Shown: positions 16,891-26,197, numbered from the stretch's first letter. The stretch: DNA of 46,724 nt from Bacillota bacterium (GCA_023475835.1 JAMCVM010000223.1:1-46724); one strand, 5' to 3'. Notes: a model not told the origin generated them from the sequence alone. Translations and numbers: made by a program.

Positions 16891-18188
16891 ATTTTCCATT
16901 CGTCGATCCGCCGAGGCAAGACCAGTTTCAGTCCTGTATTAAGTGCGGTCTGTGCTTGGACAGTTGTCCGACTTTTCAAGAAACCGGGAGGGAACTAGAA
17001 TCTCCACGCGGCAGGGTTCAGTTGATAGCTGCAGTGGCACGGGGTGTTGTGCCTTTGCAAGCACCCAAGGTTGCCCAAACGCTGTTTAGTTGTCTGGATT
17101 GTCGTGCATGTGAGGTGGCTTGTCCGTCGGGTGTGCCCATTGGCTCCCTCATTGAAAGGGGCCGCGCCCAAGTGGTTGGGTGGCAAGAGGCTCACCCTGA
17201 TTTACACGGCCAGCGCTCCGTGTCGAAGACCACAAGGTGGGCCGTAACCCATCTTTTGCCCAATCAAAGAAGGCTAAGACGACTTGGATGGGTGGTCGCG
17301 CGCGTGCAAAGATTAGGGCTTTTAAGTGGGCCTGGTCGACGGCTGTTGCCAAAGCCGATGCGCGCTATGGCACAGAGCCTGCCACCGCTCACGGGGAAAG
17401 AGACGTTGCCCCCTGAGCGCACGACGGGGTCGTCGCCGAACCCGAAAAAGAAGGTCGGCGTGTTTTTGGGATGCGTGATGGACGTGGTGTTTGGGGACGC
17501 CAATCAAGCGACCATTCGTGTGTTGGATAAAAACGGGCTGGGACCGGTGGTCCCCCAGGGGCAGAATTGTTGCGGAGCATTGGCCATTCATGCCGGCGAA
17601 CGAGAAACCGCGCGGAAGATGGCGCGACGCAATATTGATGCATTTTTAGCCGGGGATTTGGATTATATCGCTACCAACGCCGGCGGTTGTGGTGCGGCAC
17701 TGATGGAGTATGGGGAATGGCTGGCTGACGATCCTCAATACCGCGAAAAAGCTGAGATCTTCTCAAAAAAAGTCAAAGACGTGGCCCAGATTCTGGACAC
17801 GGAGGGATGGCAGGTGCCCCGGTCGGCAACGACGGAAGTAGTGACCTACCAAACGTCGTGCCACTTGTCTAACGTGATGAAAGCAGGTGCGGCGCCGGAG
17901 CGTATTTTGCAGTCTATTCCAGGCGTGCAGTTAAAACCCATGGCGGACAGCGCCCGCTGTTGTGGCAGTGCGGGCATCTATAATCTGACTCATCCACAAA
18001 TGGCTGAAGCCTTGCTGCGACGAAAGATGGAGGATGTGCCCGATGGCATCGACACCATTGTCACCGGCAATCCTGGTTGTTGGCTGCAGTTGCTGCATGG
18101 AGTGCAGGCCTACCGCCCCGGTGTTCAAGTGCGCCACCTGGTGCAGGTCCTCGATGATGCTTACCAGCGGGAAACTTCGTCGCCGTAG
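16878..18188 (+). CDS. glcF: glycolate oxidase, iron-sulfur subunit
   Basis: This is the electron-transfer partner of GlcD (436 residues). Two ferredoxin-type 4Fe-4S motifs lie near the N terminus, with Cys20/23/26/30 and Cys72/75/78/82. The C-terminal half has two CCG-domain motifs, QNCCGALA and ARCCGSAGIY, typical of GlcF, heterodisulfide reductase B and related proteins. The start ATG has AGGGGGA close upstream inside the glcD end. The last 28 bases overlap the convergent sulfurtransferase gene. Whether the substrate is glycolate or lactate cannot be told from the sequence. Confidence 0.92.
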   Translation: MADLNFPFVDPPRQDQFQSCIKCGLCLDSCPTFQETGRELESPRGRVQLIAAVARGVVPLQAPKVAQTLFSCLDCRACEVACPSGVPIGSLIERGRAQVVGWQEAHPDLHGQRSVSKTTRWAVTHLLPNQRRLRRLGWVVARVQRLGLLSGPGRRLLPKPMRAMAQSLPPLTGKETLPPERTTGSSPNPKKKVGVFLGCVMDVVFGDANQATIRVLDKNGLGPVVPQGQNCCGALAIHAGERETARKMARRNIDAFLAGDLDYIATNAGGCGAALMEYGEWLADDPQYREKAEIFSKKVKDVAQILDTEGWQVPRSATTEVVTYQTSCHLSNVMKAGAAPERILQSIPGVQLKPMADSARCCGSAGIYNLTHPQMAEALLRRKMEDVPDGIDTIVTGNPGCWLQLLHGVQAYRPGVQVRHLVQVLDDAYQRETSSP

Positions 18189-19021
18189 GCTAGCGGCGCT
18201 TCAGGATAGCTAATCCAGTCGCTCCAACTGCCGGGATAGAGTCTGGCGTCGATGCCCGCAAGACTCAAAGCAAGAAGGTTTACGCAAGCGGTAACACCCG
18301 ACCCGCAATAGATGACTAGACGATCCGCCTGGCTCTCCAAGGGTTTATGGTAGTCGAGGAGCCAGGCCGGATGGTGGTAGTGGCCGGGTGCCGTTTGAGT
18401 CAAGCGGTAATCCCACGAAAGTGCGCCGGGGATATGCCCCGCCTTAACGTCTATCGGTTCGACTTCACCGCGGTAGCGTTCGGGGGACCTGGAATCCACC
18501 AGCACAAAATCCAAGGGATTTTCGCTTATGGCTTGATAGTCGACGATCATCGCGGAGTTGGGCGCGGCTAAAAAATCTCCGGTCGAAGATGGGACCGAAA
18601 GCCCGGAACTGGCTCCAAATCCACGTTTCATCCAGGCCGGCCAGCCGCCTTGCATGACCCAAACCTGGCGGTGCCCAAAATAACGAAGGAGCCACCAAAG
18701 CCGGGCGGCGCCAGAGCCGTCGCCATCATCATAGGCTACTACCTTGGACGCCCGGCCTATGCCGAGCGCGCGCATCCGATCCTCAAAGGCCGCGCGATCC
18801 GGAAGGGGATGGCGGCCCCCGTGAGCGCTCAGCGGAGAGGACAAGTCTCGGGCCATATCGAGATAATGTGCGCCGGGCACATGCTCCGCGCGGTAATGCC
18901 ACTCGCTGGCTTGAGGCGCTGATAAGTTGTACCGGCAGTCGACGATGACCGTTGAACGGTCCGAAAGCATATCCAGAACATCTTCGACAGTGATTAGCGG
19001 AAGCTGTAAAGACGGTTTCAT
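18161..19021 (-). CDS. sseA: 3-mercaptopyruvate/thiosulfate sulfurtransferase (two rhodanese domains)
   Basis: This is a 286-residue tandem rhodanese. The first domain is structural (about 12-135). The second (about 160-280) has the persulfide-forming Cys239 in the loop CGSGVTA, the form usual for 3-mercaptopyruvate sulfurtransferases, while thiosulfate rhodaneses have CRKGVT. It likely moves sulfane sulfur to thiophilic acceptors in the cytoplasm. GGAGG sits 7 bases upstream of the ATG. Its 3' end overlaps glcF by 28 bases on the other strand. Confidence 0.88.
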   Translation of the reverse strand: MKPSLQLPLITVEDVLDMLSDRSTVIVDCRYNLSAPQASEWHYRAEHVPGAHYLDMARDLSSPLSAHGGRHPLPDRAAFEDRMRALGIGRASKVVAYDDGDGSGAARLWWLLRYFGHRQVWVMQGGWPAWMKRGFGASSGLSVPSSTGDFLAAPNSAMIVDYQAISENPLDFVLVDSRSPERYRGEVEPIDVKAGHIPGALSWDYRLTQTAPGHYHHPAWLLDYHKPLESQADRLVIYCGSGVTACVNLLALSLAGIDARLYPGSWSDWISYPEAPLAYGDEVSRW

Positions 19022-19173
19022 ACGCGAGCCTCCAGAATGTGGGCGGATATTGACGGCAATCTTGCCTTCGCTTTATTTTAGCCCATGCCGAGTCGGCGGG
19101 GAAGATGCTGACGCAGACGTGGCATCTAGGTGTATGCTGAGAGTCAATCATGATGATAGGAGATGATTTGCAT

Positions 19174-19938
19174 ATGGACGATTTGCGCGAAGAGGTGGCG
19201 GTCCAACTATTCAGCGTTCGCGATGCGATTCAGGCCGATCTGGAAACGAGTCTGAATCGGCTTAGCCGTTTAGGTTTTCGGGGAGTGGAATTGGCAGGGT
19301 GGGCTGGGTCTCGCCCCGAGCGCTGGAGCCACCTGCTTCTGCAAAATCGGCTGACTCCGGTTGCCATGCATATTCCCTTCGATGACCTCGACCATGACGT
19401 CGAACGGGTCGTCGCCGAGGCAGAGATGATTGGATGTCCGGTAATGGTTTTGCCCTGGATCGGTGAAGAGAAGCGTCGAACCCCGGCCGATTGGTCCAAG
19501 ACGGCGGCATGGATGAATCGAATCGGTGAAAGCATCCGGCGACAGGGCAAACGCTTTGGCTACCACAACCATGCTTTCGAATTTGATCACTTAGAATCGG
19601 GGGAAACTGGCTATGATCGCCTAATTGCGGAGACCGACCCGGCTTTGGTGGAGTTTGAATTGGATATATTTTGGGCGGCCAAAGCGGAGCAAAATGTCCC
19701 AGAGTTAGTGTCGCGCCTCGGAACGAGATTGACGTTTTGCCACATTAAAGATATGACCGGAGATCAGGAGCGGACCTTTGCCCCGGTGGGCCACGGCATC
19801 TTGCCCTGGTCCGAGTGGCTTCCGATGCTTAAGGTTCAGGCACTGATTGTGGAACAAGATGCGTGCAAAGACCCGGATCCATTCAACTGCCTCAAAGCGA
19901 GCATCGACTTTTTACAGTCAAAGCCTGAATCGGAATAA
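19174..19938 (+). CDS. sugar phosphate isomerase/epimerase-like TIM-barrel protein
   Basis: This protein of about 254 residues belongs to the xylose isomerase-like TIM-barrel superfamily (AP endonuclease 2 fold). It begins with VAVQLFSVRDA and RLGFRGVELAGW, has the metal-site segments GYHNHAFEF and EFELDIFWAA, and later HIKDMTG and VGHGILPWSEW, all at the usual places. Such proteins often act on inositols or keto-sugars; here the reaction is not known. The ATG at 19174 is preferred (AGGAG at 19158-19162 about 11 bases upstream) over ATG 19150, which lies before that ribosome site. It is a single gene, converging on cysQ. Confidence 0.82.
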   Translation: MDDLREEVAVQLFSVRDAIQADLETSLNRLSRLGFRGVELAGWAGSRPERWSHLLLQNRLTPVAMHIPFDDLDHDVERVVAEAEMIGCPVMVLPWIGEEKRRTPADWSKTAAWMNRIGESIRRQGKRFGYHNHAFEFDHLESGETGYDRLIAETDPALVEFELDIFWAAKAEQNVPELVSRLGTRLTFCHIKDMTGDQERTFAPVGHGILPWSEWLPMLKVQALIVEQDACKDPDPFNCLKASIDFLQSKPESE

Positions 19939-19969
19939 AGCGCGCCAACGCCGCCGGGGTCGGCCACAG

Positions 19970-20008
19970 CCACCACGATCGGCATGAGCCAACGGCTGAT
20001 CGTGGTGG
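19970..20008. terminator. strong hairpin between convergent genes
   Basis: CCACCACGATC (19970-19980) pairs exactly with GATCGTGGTGG (19998-20008), and AGCC/GGCT extends the inner stem. It lies between the ends of the TIM-barrel gene and cysQ. There is no T run on either strand, so it may be a processing or mRNA-stabilising hairpin, or a weak terminator for both genes. Confidence 0.5.
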
Positions 20009-20019
20009 ACCGATAGGTG

Positions 20020-20808
20020 CTATCCTCGGGCGATAAAGGCGGTGTTTTTAAGATTTTCTTGGTTGTAGAGCAGGGGCTGCCCGTCTATTTGGCAAACCTC
20101 GCCGCCCGCTGCAACCACGAGACAGTGGCCAGCGGCTGTATCCCATTCCATTGTGGGTCCGAGACGAGGATAGAGATCGGCCCGGCCTTCAGCGACCAAG
20201 CCAAACTTTAACGCGCTGCCGGCGCGAATCCACTGACTCACACGCATTCCCTGTGCCTGGACCCACTCCACTTCTTGACTGCTGTGGGCTCGACTTACAG
20301 CGCAGCGGACCTCTTGACCCTGAATGGGTCGGCGGCTGAAAATCCGCGAGGCCTGGCCTGATTCGATGCGGTAGGCTCCTTGGTCGGCGATGCCTACATA
20401 GGTTACCGCTTGCACCGGAATATCCAAGAATCCTAAGACCGGCTGATTCCCATGAATCAAAGCGAGATTAATAGTGAATTCATCCGTGCGTTCAACAAAG
20501 TCACGGGTACCGTCCAGCGGGTCGACCAACCAAAAATCATCCCATAGCTTGCGTGATTCCCAGTCTGATTGATAACCTTCTTCGGATAAGATAGGCAGGC
20601 TAGGACTTAGCCCGGTTAAGCCTTGGCTAAGTATTGCATGGGAACGACGATCAGCCAAGGTTAGGGGACTTTTGTCGGTTTTGTACTCGACCTCCATGTT
20701 GGCATCTTGGTAGACATCCAGGATGGCTTGGCGGGCGCGTGCAATCAGTTGAAGGAGGGAAGAGGCAGACAGTCCATGAGGCAATAGCGGCAAGCTGTCG
20801 ATAGTCAC
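20020..20808 (-). CDS. cysQ: 3'(2'),5'-bisphosphate nucleotidase / inositol monophosphatase family
   Basis: This is a 262-residue Mg-dependent phosphatase of the inositol monophosphatase superfamily. The metal-binding motifs are PILSEEG (Glu76/Glu77), WLVDPLDGTRDF (Asp96, Asp99), and the C-terminal GPTMEWDTAAGH. The latter, and the length, match CysQ, which removes the 3'-phosphate of PAP produced in sulfate assimilation; inositol or other sugar phosphates remain possible. The start is GTG 20808 with GGAG about 9 bases upstream. Having a sulfurtransferase 1 kb away may be coincidence. Confidence 0.85.
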   Translation of the reverse strand: MTIDSLPLLPHGLSASSLLQLIARARQAILDVYQDANMEVEYKTDKSPLTLADRRSHAILSQGLTGLSPSLPILSEEGYQSDWESRKLWDDFWLVDPLDGTRDFVERTDEFTINLALIHGNQPVLGFLDIPVQAVTYVGIADQGAYRIESGQASRIFSRRPIQGQEVRCAVSRAHSSQEVEWVQAQGMRVSQWIRAGSALKFGLVAEGRADLYPRLGPTMEWDTAAGHCLVVAAGGEVCQIDGQPLLYNQENLKNTAFIARG

Positions 20809-21023
20809 CGGATCAAACTCCTTTCGCCCTCATCTTAGCGGACAAGGGCGGGGGATGACAAGATCGGGCAGAGTTCCCGAAGAAAAACCAATTTCCCAAA
20901 ATTCGAAAGGCACCAAGGTGAAAGCTATCGGTTATAATCAAATTCGCCAAATGATTGACTTTTTTCCGTCGACAAATTCATGATCGGATCGAGGTTTGGT
21001 TTGCAAAGAGAGGAGAAAGACGA

Positions 21024-22634
21024 ATGAACGAGGCGCTCAGACGCCCACTTCCGAATCCTGTGGGGGGGGACGTAGTATGGTCCAAGAGCCTCATTTACCC
21101 CATCTTGGTGATGGCGGTGGGAGGGGCGGCCGCTTTAGTCAGCTCGCTGGTCGGAGCGCTGTTATTGGTGATAGGGTTTGCCTGGCTCGCCTATCGCTCG
21201 ATTCCTATCGGCCTGGCGGCGTATATCGTCATGGCCCCGATTCCTTTGGAAATCATTGTTCACGCGCATAAATTATTTGTGTCTGATGCGATGGCCGTGT
21301 TGCTCATGGCGATTGTGGTGTGGACCATTCGGGCCAACCATGAGCAGGACTCGACAAAACCCTTTCGCAGTCGACTGTGGGAAACGTTTTTTCCCGAGTC
21401 GTATCGATGGGCGCTCATCGTTTTGTTGGGGCTGTCATTTCTGTCTTTGGCCGTGGCGCTAAGTCACAGCGGGACCGTGATTAAACTCTTGGAGTACATT
21501 GAATTTTTTGTGGTCATTATCGGCATCGCGCGATTTACCGGCCGCAGCCGCAGCGCGTGGGCGCTCTACTTTTATGCGTTGCTGTCCATTGCCGGGGTCT
21601 TGTCGTTGATTGGGATTTTTCAATTTCTGGTTGGCGCGGGACCCATTTCCAATCAGATTGCCGTGTTTCACGTGCGGGCGACATCGATTTTCGGACAACC
21701 CAATCCTTTTGGGGGATTCGACGCGGACATTTTCCCCATGATCGCCGCGTTGGTCGTGGTCGGTCCCAAAGATGTGTATCGCCGATGGTTGACCGCAGGT
21801 CTGGTCGTCATTGCGCTCGGGGTGGTTATTTCCTACTCGCGTGGAGCTTGGGCAGCAGATATGGCGGCGGTTGTGGCGATGATCGTGTTAGGCTATGTCA
21901 CTAAAGGCAAGCGGATTCTCATCGCCATGGCGGAATATGCGATGGTAATCCCCGTGGCCTTGTTTGTAGTGGCTGATCTGGTGGGCAAGGTCGACCTCAA
22001 ACCCCTCTATCATCACTGGGTTGCCAGTGCTAAACCTCTCGCCGACGGCGTGCGAGCGCACCATGCCCTGACCCATGCGGTGGTCAAGGTGGCCAAGGCT
22101 CATCCGGCTACCAAACCCGTGGTCTTGGCGCATGCCAATGCAGCCAGCAAATTGTTTTCTCTTATCGGCGTACTGTTTCACCCCAAAAAATATTATGACG
22201 TGCAGCAACGCTTGATCATTTGGCGTAGTGCCTGGCAAGCTTTTGTGAAACATCCTATTTTGGGGGTAGGCTTAGGCAACTTCCACTTGTACATTCAGGC
22301 CCATCGTCCCAAACATTTGGTGGGCGGCATCCCACCGATGGCCCATGATCTGTACTTAGAATGGGCGGCGGATTTAGGCATTGGCGGATTCGTGGCAGCG
22401 TTTTGGCTAGAATGGCGCTGGCTGGTCTCGGGGATTCGGGCGGTGCGACAGAGCGTAGCCGACCTCGACGAATTTTGGTATGCGGTGACGCTGGGGGCAT
22501 TCGGTACGGTCGTAGCGTTCGTGGTGCAAAACTTTATTGACCTATTAATTGACCATGGGGTGATCGTGCCGTTTCTTTTGGCGGTCGCGGTGATTACCTT
22601 GGCGATTCCCGCTCGAAAGAGTCAAACTTCCTAA
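21024..22634 (+). CDS. O-antigen ligase/polymerase-like polytopic membrane protein
   Basis: This is a protein of about 536 residues with about 11-12 hydrophobic helices. A large extracytoplasmic loop (about 330-410) precedes HPILGVGLGNFHLYIQ and PPMAHDLYLEWAADLGIGG, the Wzy_C signature of O-antigen ligases and related glycan polymerases/ligases. In a monoderm this suggests assembly or attachment of a surface polysaccharide or glycosylation of cell-wall polymers. The loop is Ala/His/Lys-rich (KVAKAHPATKPVV). ATG 21024 is chosen because AGGAGA (21011-21016) lies 7 bases upstream. It is monocistronic, with a strong terminator after it; no glycosyltransferases are adjacent. Confidence 0.8.
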   Translation: MNEALRRPLPNPVGGDVVWSKSLIYPILVMAVGGAAALVSSLVGALLLVIGFAWLAYRSIPIGLAAYIVMAPIPLEIIVHAHKLFVSDAMAVLLMAIVVWTIRANHEQDSTKPFRSRLWETFFPESYRWALIVLLGLSFLSLAVALSHSGTVIKLLEYIEFFVVIIGIARFTGRSRSAWALYFYALLSIAGVLSLIGIFQFLVGAGPISNQIAVFHVRATSIFGQPNPFGGFDADIFPMIAALVVVGPKDVYRRWLTAGLVVIALGVVISYSRGAWAADMAAVVAMIVLGYVTKGKRILIAMAEYAMVIPVALFVVADLVGKVDLKPLYHHWVASAKPLADGVRAHHALTHAVVKVAKAHPATKPVVLAHANAASKLFSLIGVLFHPKKYYDVQQRLIIWRSAWQAFVKHPILGVGLGNFHLYIQAHRPKHLVGGIPPMAHDLYLEWAADLGIGGFVAAFWLEWRWLVSGIRAVRQSVADLDEFWYAVTLGAFGTVVAFVVQNFIDLLIDHGVIVPFLLAVAVITLAIPARKSQTS

Positions 22635-22654
22635 ATGTTTTGTCCACTGACGTG

Positions 22655-22697
22655 AAAACGATGACTTGCGCCTAAAAGGCCCAAGTCATCGTTTTTT
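22655..22697. terminator. bidirectional rho-independent terminator
   Basis: AAAACGATGACTTG (22655-22668) is matched by CAAGTCATCGTTTT (22682-22695), with an inner GCC/GGC stem. T runs follow on both strands (TTTTTT on plus, TTTT on minus), so it ends both the O-antigen ligase-like gene and hemQ. Confidence 0.88.
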
Positions 22698-22699
22698 GA

Positions 22700-23461
22700 T
22701 TAGGAGCGGGCGTTGAGGGATCGAGGCGCAAACCATTCGTCCAGGTGTTCGAGATCGAGGCGTATGCCGATGTAAAAAGGTCCGAATTCGCCGAATCGAG
22801 CGGTAGACTCGTCAAACCGCATTTCATACACAATTTTTTTGAAAGCAATCGGGTCATTAGCCAAGAGCGTCACTCCCCACTCCCAATCGTCGAGTCCTTG
22901 TGAGCCGGTAATAATTTGACTGACTCGAGCGCGATGGTGGTGTCCGATTTGGCCGTGTGCTTTCATCAACTCGCGGCGCTGGGCCTGGGTCAACATATAC
23001 CAGTTGTCTTCGCCTTGGCGCCTTTTGCTCATCGGGTAAAACGAGAGGTAGGGCGACTGTGGAAGCTTCGGGTGCAGCCGGCTCTGAAGATAGGGGGAGG
23101 CGGCATCTTGGTCCTTGGCCATATATTGGCTCAACTCGACGACCGATAAATAAGACCACGCCGGTCGCATCAACCCGGCCCATAAACGACTGCGGAAAAA
23201 GGACCGAGCCTGAGCCAAGTCGTCCACGGTCGGACACAAATATAGCCATAAGAGATCCGCCTTGTGGCCGACGATCTGATACGCTCCATACCCAGCAGTT
23301 CCTTTGTCGTTTTGGGACTGCCAAGCGCGAGACCACTCTTTCAGCACCTCAAGGCGTTCTGTACGGGCGGAGTCCGAGAGACCCCACCATTTTTCCCAAT
23401 CGAGGCTGCGGAAATCGTGTAGCGCGTACCAGCCTTCCAGGGTTTCTATAGGTTCGGGCAT
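22700..23461 (-). CDS. hemQ: coproheme decarboxylase (chlorite dismutase-like)
   Basis: HemQ performs the last step of the coproporphyrin-dependent heme pathway of monoderm bacteria, turning iron-coproporphyrin III into heme b by two decarboxylations in the cytoplasm. The 253-residue protein has the family landmarks: catalytic Tyr142 in FYPMSKRR and the proximal heme ligand His169 in MKAHGQIG, 27 residues apart as in Geobacillus HemQ. The distal part WEWGVTLLANDPIAFKKIVYEMRFD is also typical. The pattern excludes a true chlorite dismutase, which has an Arg on the distal side. AGAGG lies before the ATG. No other heme gene is adjacent. Confidence 0.93.
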   Translation of the reverse strand: MPEPIETLEGWYALHDFRSLDWEKWWGLSDSARTERLEVLKEWSRAWQSQNDKGTAGYGAYQIVGHKADLLWLYLCPTVDDLAQARSFFRSRLWAGLMRPAWSYLSVVELSQYMAKDQDAASPYLQSRLHPKLPQSPYLSFYPMSKRRQGEDNWYMLTQAQRRELMKAHGQIGHHHRARVSQIITGSQGLDDWEWGVTLLANDPIAFKKIVYEMRFDESTARFGEFGPFYIGIRLDLEHLDEWFAPRSLNARS

Positions 23462-23540
23462 TCAGCACCTCTTTGGTGGGACATAAACTCTTCCTTATGA
23501 TAACAAATTGACAAGCTAGCCATGATGCTAAAGCGAACCG

Positions 23541-23569
23541 TTGCCAGTGCCGACAGTAGTCTGTACACT
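23541..23569 (+). promoter_or_regulatory. sigma-A-type promoter of cimA
   Basis: A -35 hexamer TTGCCA (23541-23546) and a -10 hexamer TACACT (23564-23569) are separated by exactly 17 bases. The predicted transcript starts about 50 bases before the cimA ATG. Confidence 0.6.
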
Positions 23570-23627
23570 AATACCACTATCGCCGTAATACTGAAGGCTA
23601 CGCAAGCGATGAAGTGAGGGATCAGCG

Positions 23628-25211
23628 ATGAAATCTATTGTACTTTATGACACCACGCTTAGAGACGGCACCCAAAGGGCGGCCATCAGCTTGTCCTTGG
23701 ACGATAAACTGCAGATAGCAGCTTTGTTAGACGAATTTGGAATGGATTATATCGAGGGCGGATTTCCGGGATCCAACCCTAAAGACGCTCAGTTTTTCGA
23801 GTGGATGCGCCAGCATCCGAAGGTTAGTAAGATGGCGGCTTTTGGTAGCACGGTGAGGAAGGGGATGGAGGCCAAAGACGATCCCAACTTACGGGCTCTG
23901 GTCGACGCCCAATCAGGAGTGGCGACGATTTTTGGAAAAGCCTCGGCCTTTCACGCTGAAAAAGTCCTGGGCGTCGACCGTGCAGAGAACCTTAGGATGG
24001 TTGAGTCGTCGATTCGATTTCTCGTCGGTGAAGGGCTGGAAGTTTTGTTTGACGCCGAGCATTTTTTTGATGGATGTAGGGAAGATCAGGACTACGCCAT
24101 GGAGGTGCTCAAGCGGGCTCAGGACGGCGGCGCGGCGTGGGTGGTGCTTTGCGACACTAACGGAGGAAGTTTACCTCATCACGTCGGCGAGATGGTCAGC
24201 CGAGCAGCCGAGGCGGTTCAGGTCCGGATTGGCATTCATGCTCACGATGATTCGGGCTTAGGCGTGGCCAATAGCCTAGAGGCGGTCTTGGCGGGAGCCG
24301 AAATGGTGCAAGGGACGATTAATGGTTACGGCGAACGGTGCGGCAACGCCAATTTATGCACCGTGATTCCTGATTTGGTGTTAAAAATGGGCTATGACTT
24401 AAACTGCGCCCCTGCCCTTGACAATCTCACGCGTTTGTCGCGGACGGTGGCGGACATCGCGAATCTTTCGCTGGATGCCGCCGCACCCTTTGTCGGCGAG
24501 AACGCTTTTACCCATAAGGCCGGCCTGCACGTCGGTGCGGTGCGCAAACATCCCCACGCTTATGAGCACGTTAAACCAGAATCGGTCGGACAGACGCGAA
24601 GAGTGCTGATGTCGGAATTGGCCGGACGAGCGAATTTGTTGTATCAATTTGATGGATTAAACCTAGAACCTCAGGCACTGACGAATCTTATGGACGATGT
24701 CAAGCGATTAGAAGCCCAAGGCTATCAGTTTGAAGCCGCCGAATCCTCAGTGGCGCTCATGGTTCAACGCGCCATGGGTCAGGTACCATCGTTTTATCAC
24801 GTCGACCGTTTCCACGTTTCGGTGGCAATGGATGGGGTGCCGGTCACCGAAGCGACCGTGCGCCTGACCGTCGGCCAACAAACGGTATTGGAAGTTGGCG
24901 ATGGCGATGGTCCAGTGAATGCCTTGGACAACGCCTTGCGCCGGGCGTTGACTCGATTTTATCCCGTTATTGGCGATCTGCGACTGACGGATTACAAGGT
25001 CCGGGTCCTAGACGCCAATGAGGCTACGGCAGCCACCGTGCGCGTGCACGTGCGCTCGGAATTCCATGGAGAACCCGTCACCACCGTCGGGGTCTCGCCA
25101 AACATTTTGGAGGCATCCTGGAAGGCTCTTTTAGACGCCGTCGACTATGCCTTGTGGCGAGATCAATCGCAACATTCAGCCGACCCGGGTCTGCCCCCGA
25201 GTGAGATGTAG
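23628..25211 (+). CDS. cimA: (R)-citramalate synthase
   Basis: This enzyme condenses pyruvate with acetyl-CoA to give citramalate, the first step of the threonine-independent isoleucine route. The catalytic HMGL-like domain starts with LYDTTLRDGTQ (Arg12, Asp13), has EGGFPGSNPKD, and GIHAHDDSGLGVANS plus the NGYGERCGNANL segment near 230-250. The C-terminal region after about 390 is the LeuA allosteric/dimerisation domain. The 527-residue length and the GGFPGSNPKD motif distinguish CimA from LeuA and homocitrate synthase. A ribosome site GAGGGA precedes the ATG. It needs LeuCD, found 3.6 kb away, for the next step. It overlaps dapA by 36 bases on the other strand. Confidence 0.9.
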   Translation: MKSIVLYDTTLRDGTQRAAISLSLDDKLQIAALLDEFGMDYIEGGFPGSNPKDAQFFEWMRQHPKVSKMAAFGSTVRKGMEAKDDPNLRALVDAQSGVATIFGKASAFHAEKVLGVDRAENLRMVESSIRFLVGEGLEVLFDAEHFFDGCREDQDYAMEVLKRAQDGGAAWVVLCDTNGGSLPHHVGEMVSRAAEAVQVRIGIHAHDDSGLGVANSLEAVLAGAEMVQGTINGYGERCGNANLCTVIPDLVLKMGYDLNCAPALDNLTRLSRTVADIANLSLDAAAPFVGENAFTHKAGLHVGAVRKHPHAYEHVKPESVGQTRRVLMSELAGRANLLYQFDGLNLEPQALTNLMDDVKRLEAQGYQFEAAESSVALMVQRAMGQVPSFYHVDRFHVSVAMDGVPVTEATVRLTVGQQTVLEVGDGDGPVNALDNALRRALTRFYPVIGDLRLTDYKVRVLDANEATAATVRVHVRSEFHGEPVTTVGVSPNILEASWKALLDAVDYALWRDQSQHSADPGLPPSEM

Positions 25212-26084
25212 CCCTTCGGTCAAGAGTTGCCCCAACCGGGTAAATTCTTCAGGGTCTTCGGGAAAAGCCAAGGGCAGGCGAACATATTGGGACGGCCATC
25301 CCAACTGGCTCAACGCCCATTTTACGGGGATAGGATTGGTGAGTCGAAAGAGTTCTTCGAAGATGGGCAGCAGCATACGATGCAGTTCTTGAGCGCGATG
25401 AATGTCGCGGTTGGTCCAGGCGGCCATCATTTCTGCTAAGGCGTCGCCTGCGACGTGTGAAGCGACACTGACTACGCCGTGGGCTCCTAGGGCAAGACTG
25501 GGATAAAAGAGGGCGTCGTCGCCACAATATACTTTAACTGACGACGGTACTTGAGCAATCAGATGACCGATTTGGGTGATGTTTCCGGACGCTTCTTTGA
25601 CCGCCAATAGATTGGGAGATTGTTCGATAATCCGACAGATAGTGTCTGGCTCTACGTTGGTTCCGGTGCGCCCGGGTACATTGTACAGCATCATTGGCAA
25701 TCCCGTGGCTCGGGCGACTGCGGAGAAATGCTGCACCAAGGCATATTGTGGGGGTTTGTTGTAGTAGGGAGTCACCACTAAGATGCCGTCGGCCCCCCAC
25801 GATTCTGCCTGACGACTCCAAGCCACCGATTGGCGAGTATCGTTGCAACCGGTGCCAACCCATACCGGAATGTGAGCCGGAACCTGCGATCTGACCGCAT
25901 CGAAGAGGGCACGCCGTTCCTCGTCGTTCAGCGTGGGCGACTCTCCGGTCGTCCCGGCAACCATAATGCCGTCGCTGCCGTGCTCGACTAACCATAGAGC
26001 CAAACGACCAGCGGTCGCCAAATCGATGGTGCCTTCCGAGTCAAACGGGGTGATCATCGCGGTAAAAACATGGGGCCAGTTCAT
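25176..26084 (-). CDS. dapA: 4-hydroxy-tetrahydrodipicolinate synthase
   Basis: This is the first committed enzyme of lysine/diaminopimelate synthesis, joining pyruvate and aspartate semialdehyde. The TIM barrel has GTTGESPTL, the catalytic Tyr134 in LYNVPGRTG and the Schiff-base Lys163 in LLAVKEASGN; the family length (302 residues) is normal. AGGAGG lies immediately before the ATG. The 5' region carries a strong promoter about 320 bases upstream and a structured leader with a short ORF. The gene is not linked to dapB or asd here; a DapL-like aminotransferase is divergently placed on the far side of the leader. The 3' end overlaps cimA by 36 bases. Confidence 0.94.
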   Translation of the reverse strand: MNWPHVFTAMITPFDSEGTIDLATAGRLALWLVEHGSDGIMVAGTTGESPTLNDEERRALFDAVRSQVPAHIPVWVGTGCNDTRQSVAWSRQAESWGADGILVVTPYYNKPPQYALVQHFSAVARATGLPMMLYNVPGRTGTNVEPDTICRIIEQSPNLLAVKEASGNITQIGHLIAQVPSSVKVYCGDDALFYPSLALGAHGVVSVASHVAGDALAEMMAAWTNRDIHRAQELHRMLLPIFEELFRLTNPIPVKWALSQLGWPSQYVRLPLAFPEDPEEFTRLGQLLTEGLHLTRGQTRVG

Positions 26085-26150
26085 GATATCCTCCTTGTTG
26101 TCTACGGCCGGTCATTCCGGCGCCATCCTGAGATAAGCGGCTGATCATAA

Positions 26151-26194
26151 CGTATGCAACGCTTGTGAAAGCGTCCGATTCGCATACGTATCGG
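26151..26194. ncRNA. pseudoknot-capable structured element in the dapA leader
   Basis: CGTATGC (26151-26157) pairs with GCATACG (26182-26188), enclosing a hairpin ACGCTT/AAGCGT (26159-26164 with 26169-26174); CCGAT (26175-26179) inside the outer stem is complementary to ATCGG (26190-26194) just outside it, giving an H-type pseudoknot. It would lie in the minus-strand dapA leader, between the short ORF hairpin and the dapA start. It does not match the lysine riboswitch or another class I recognise. Confidence 0.4.
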
Positions 26195-26197
26195 CAA

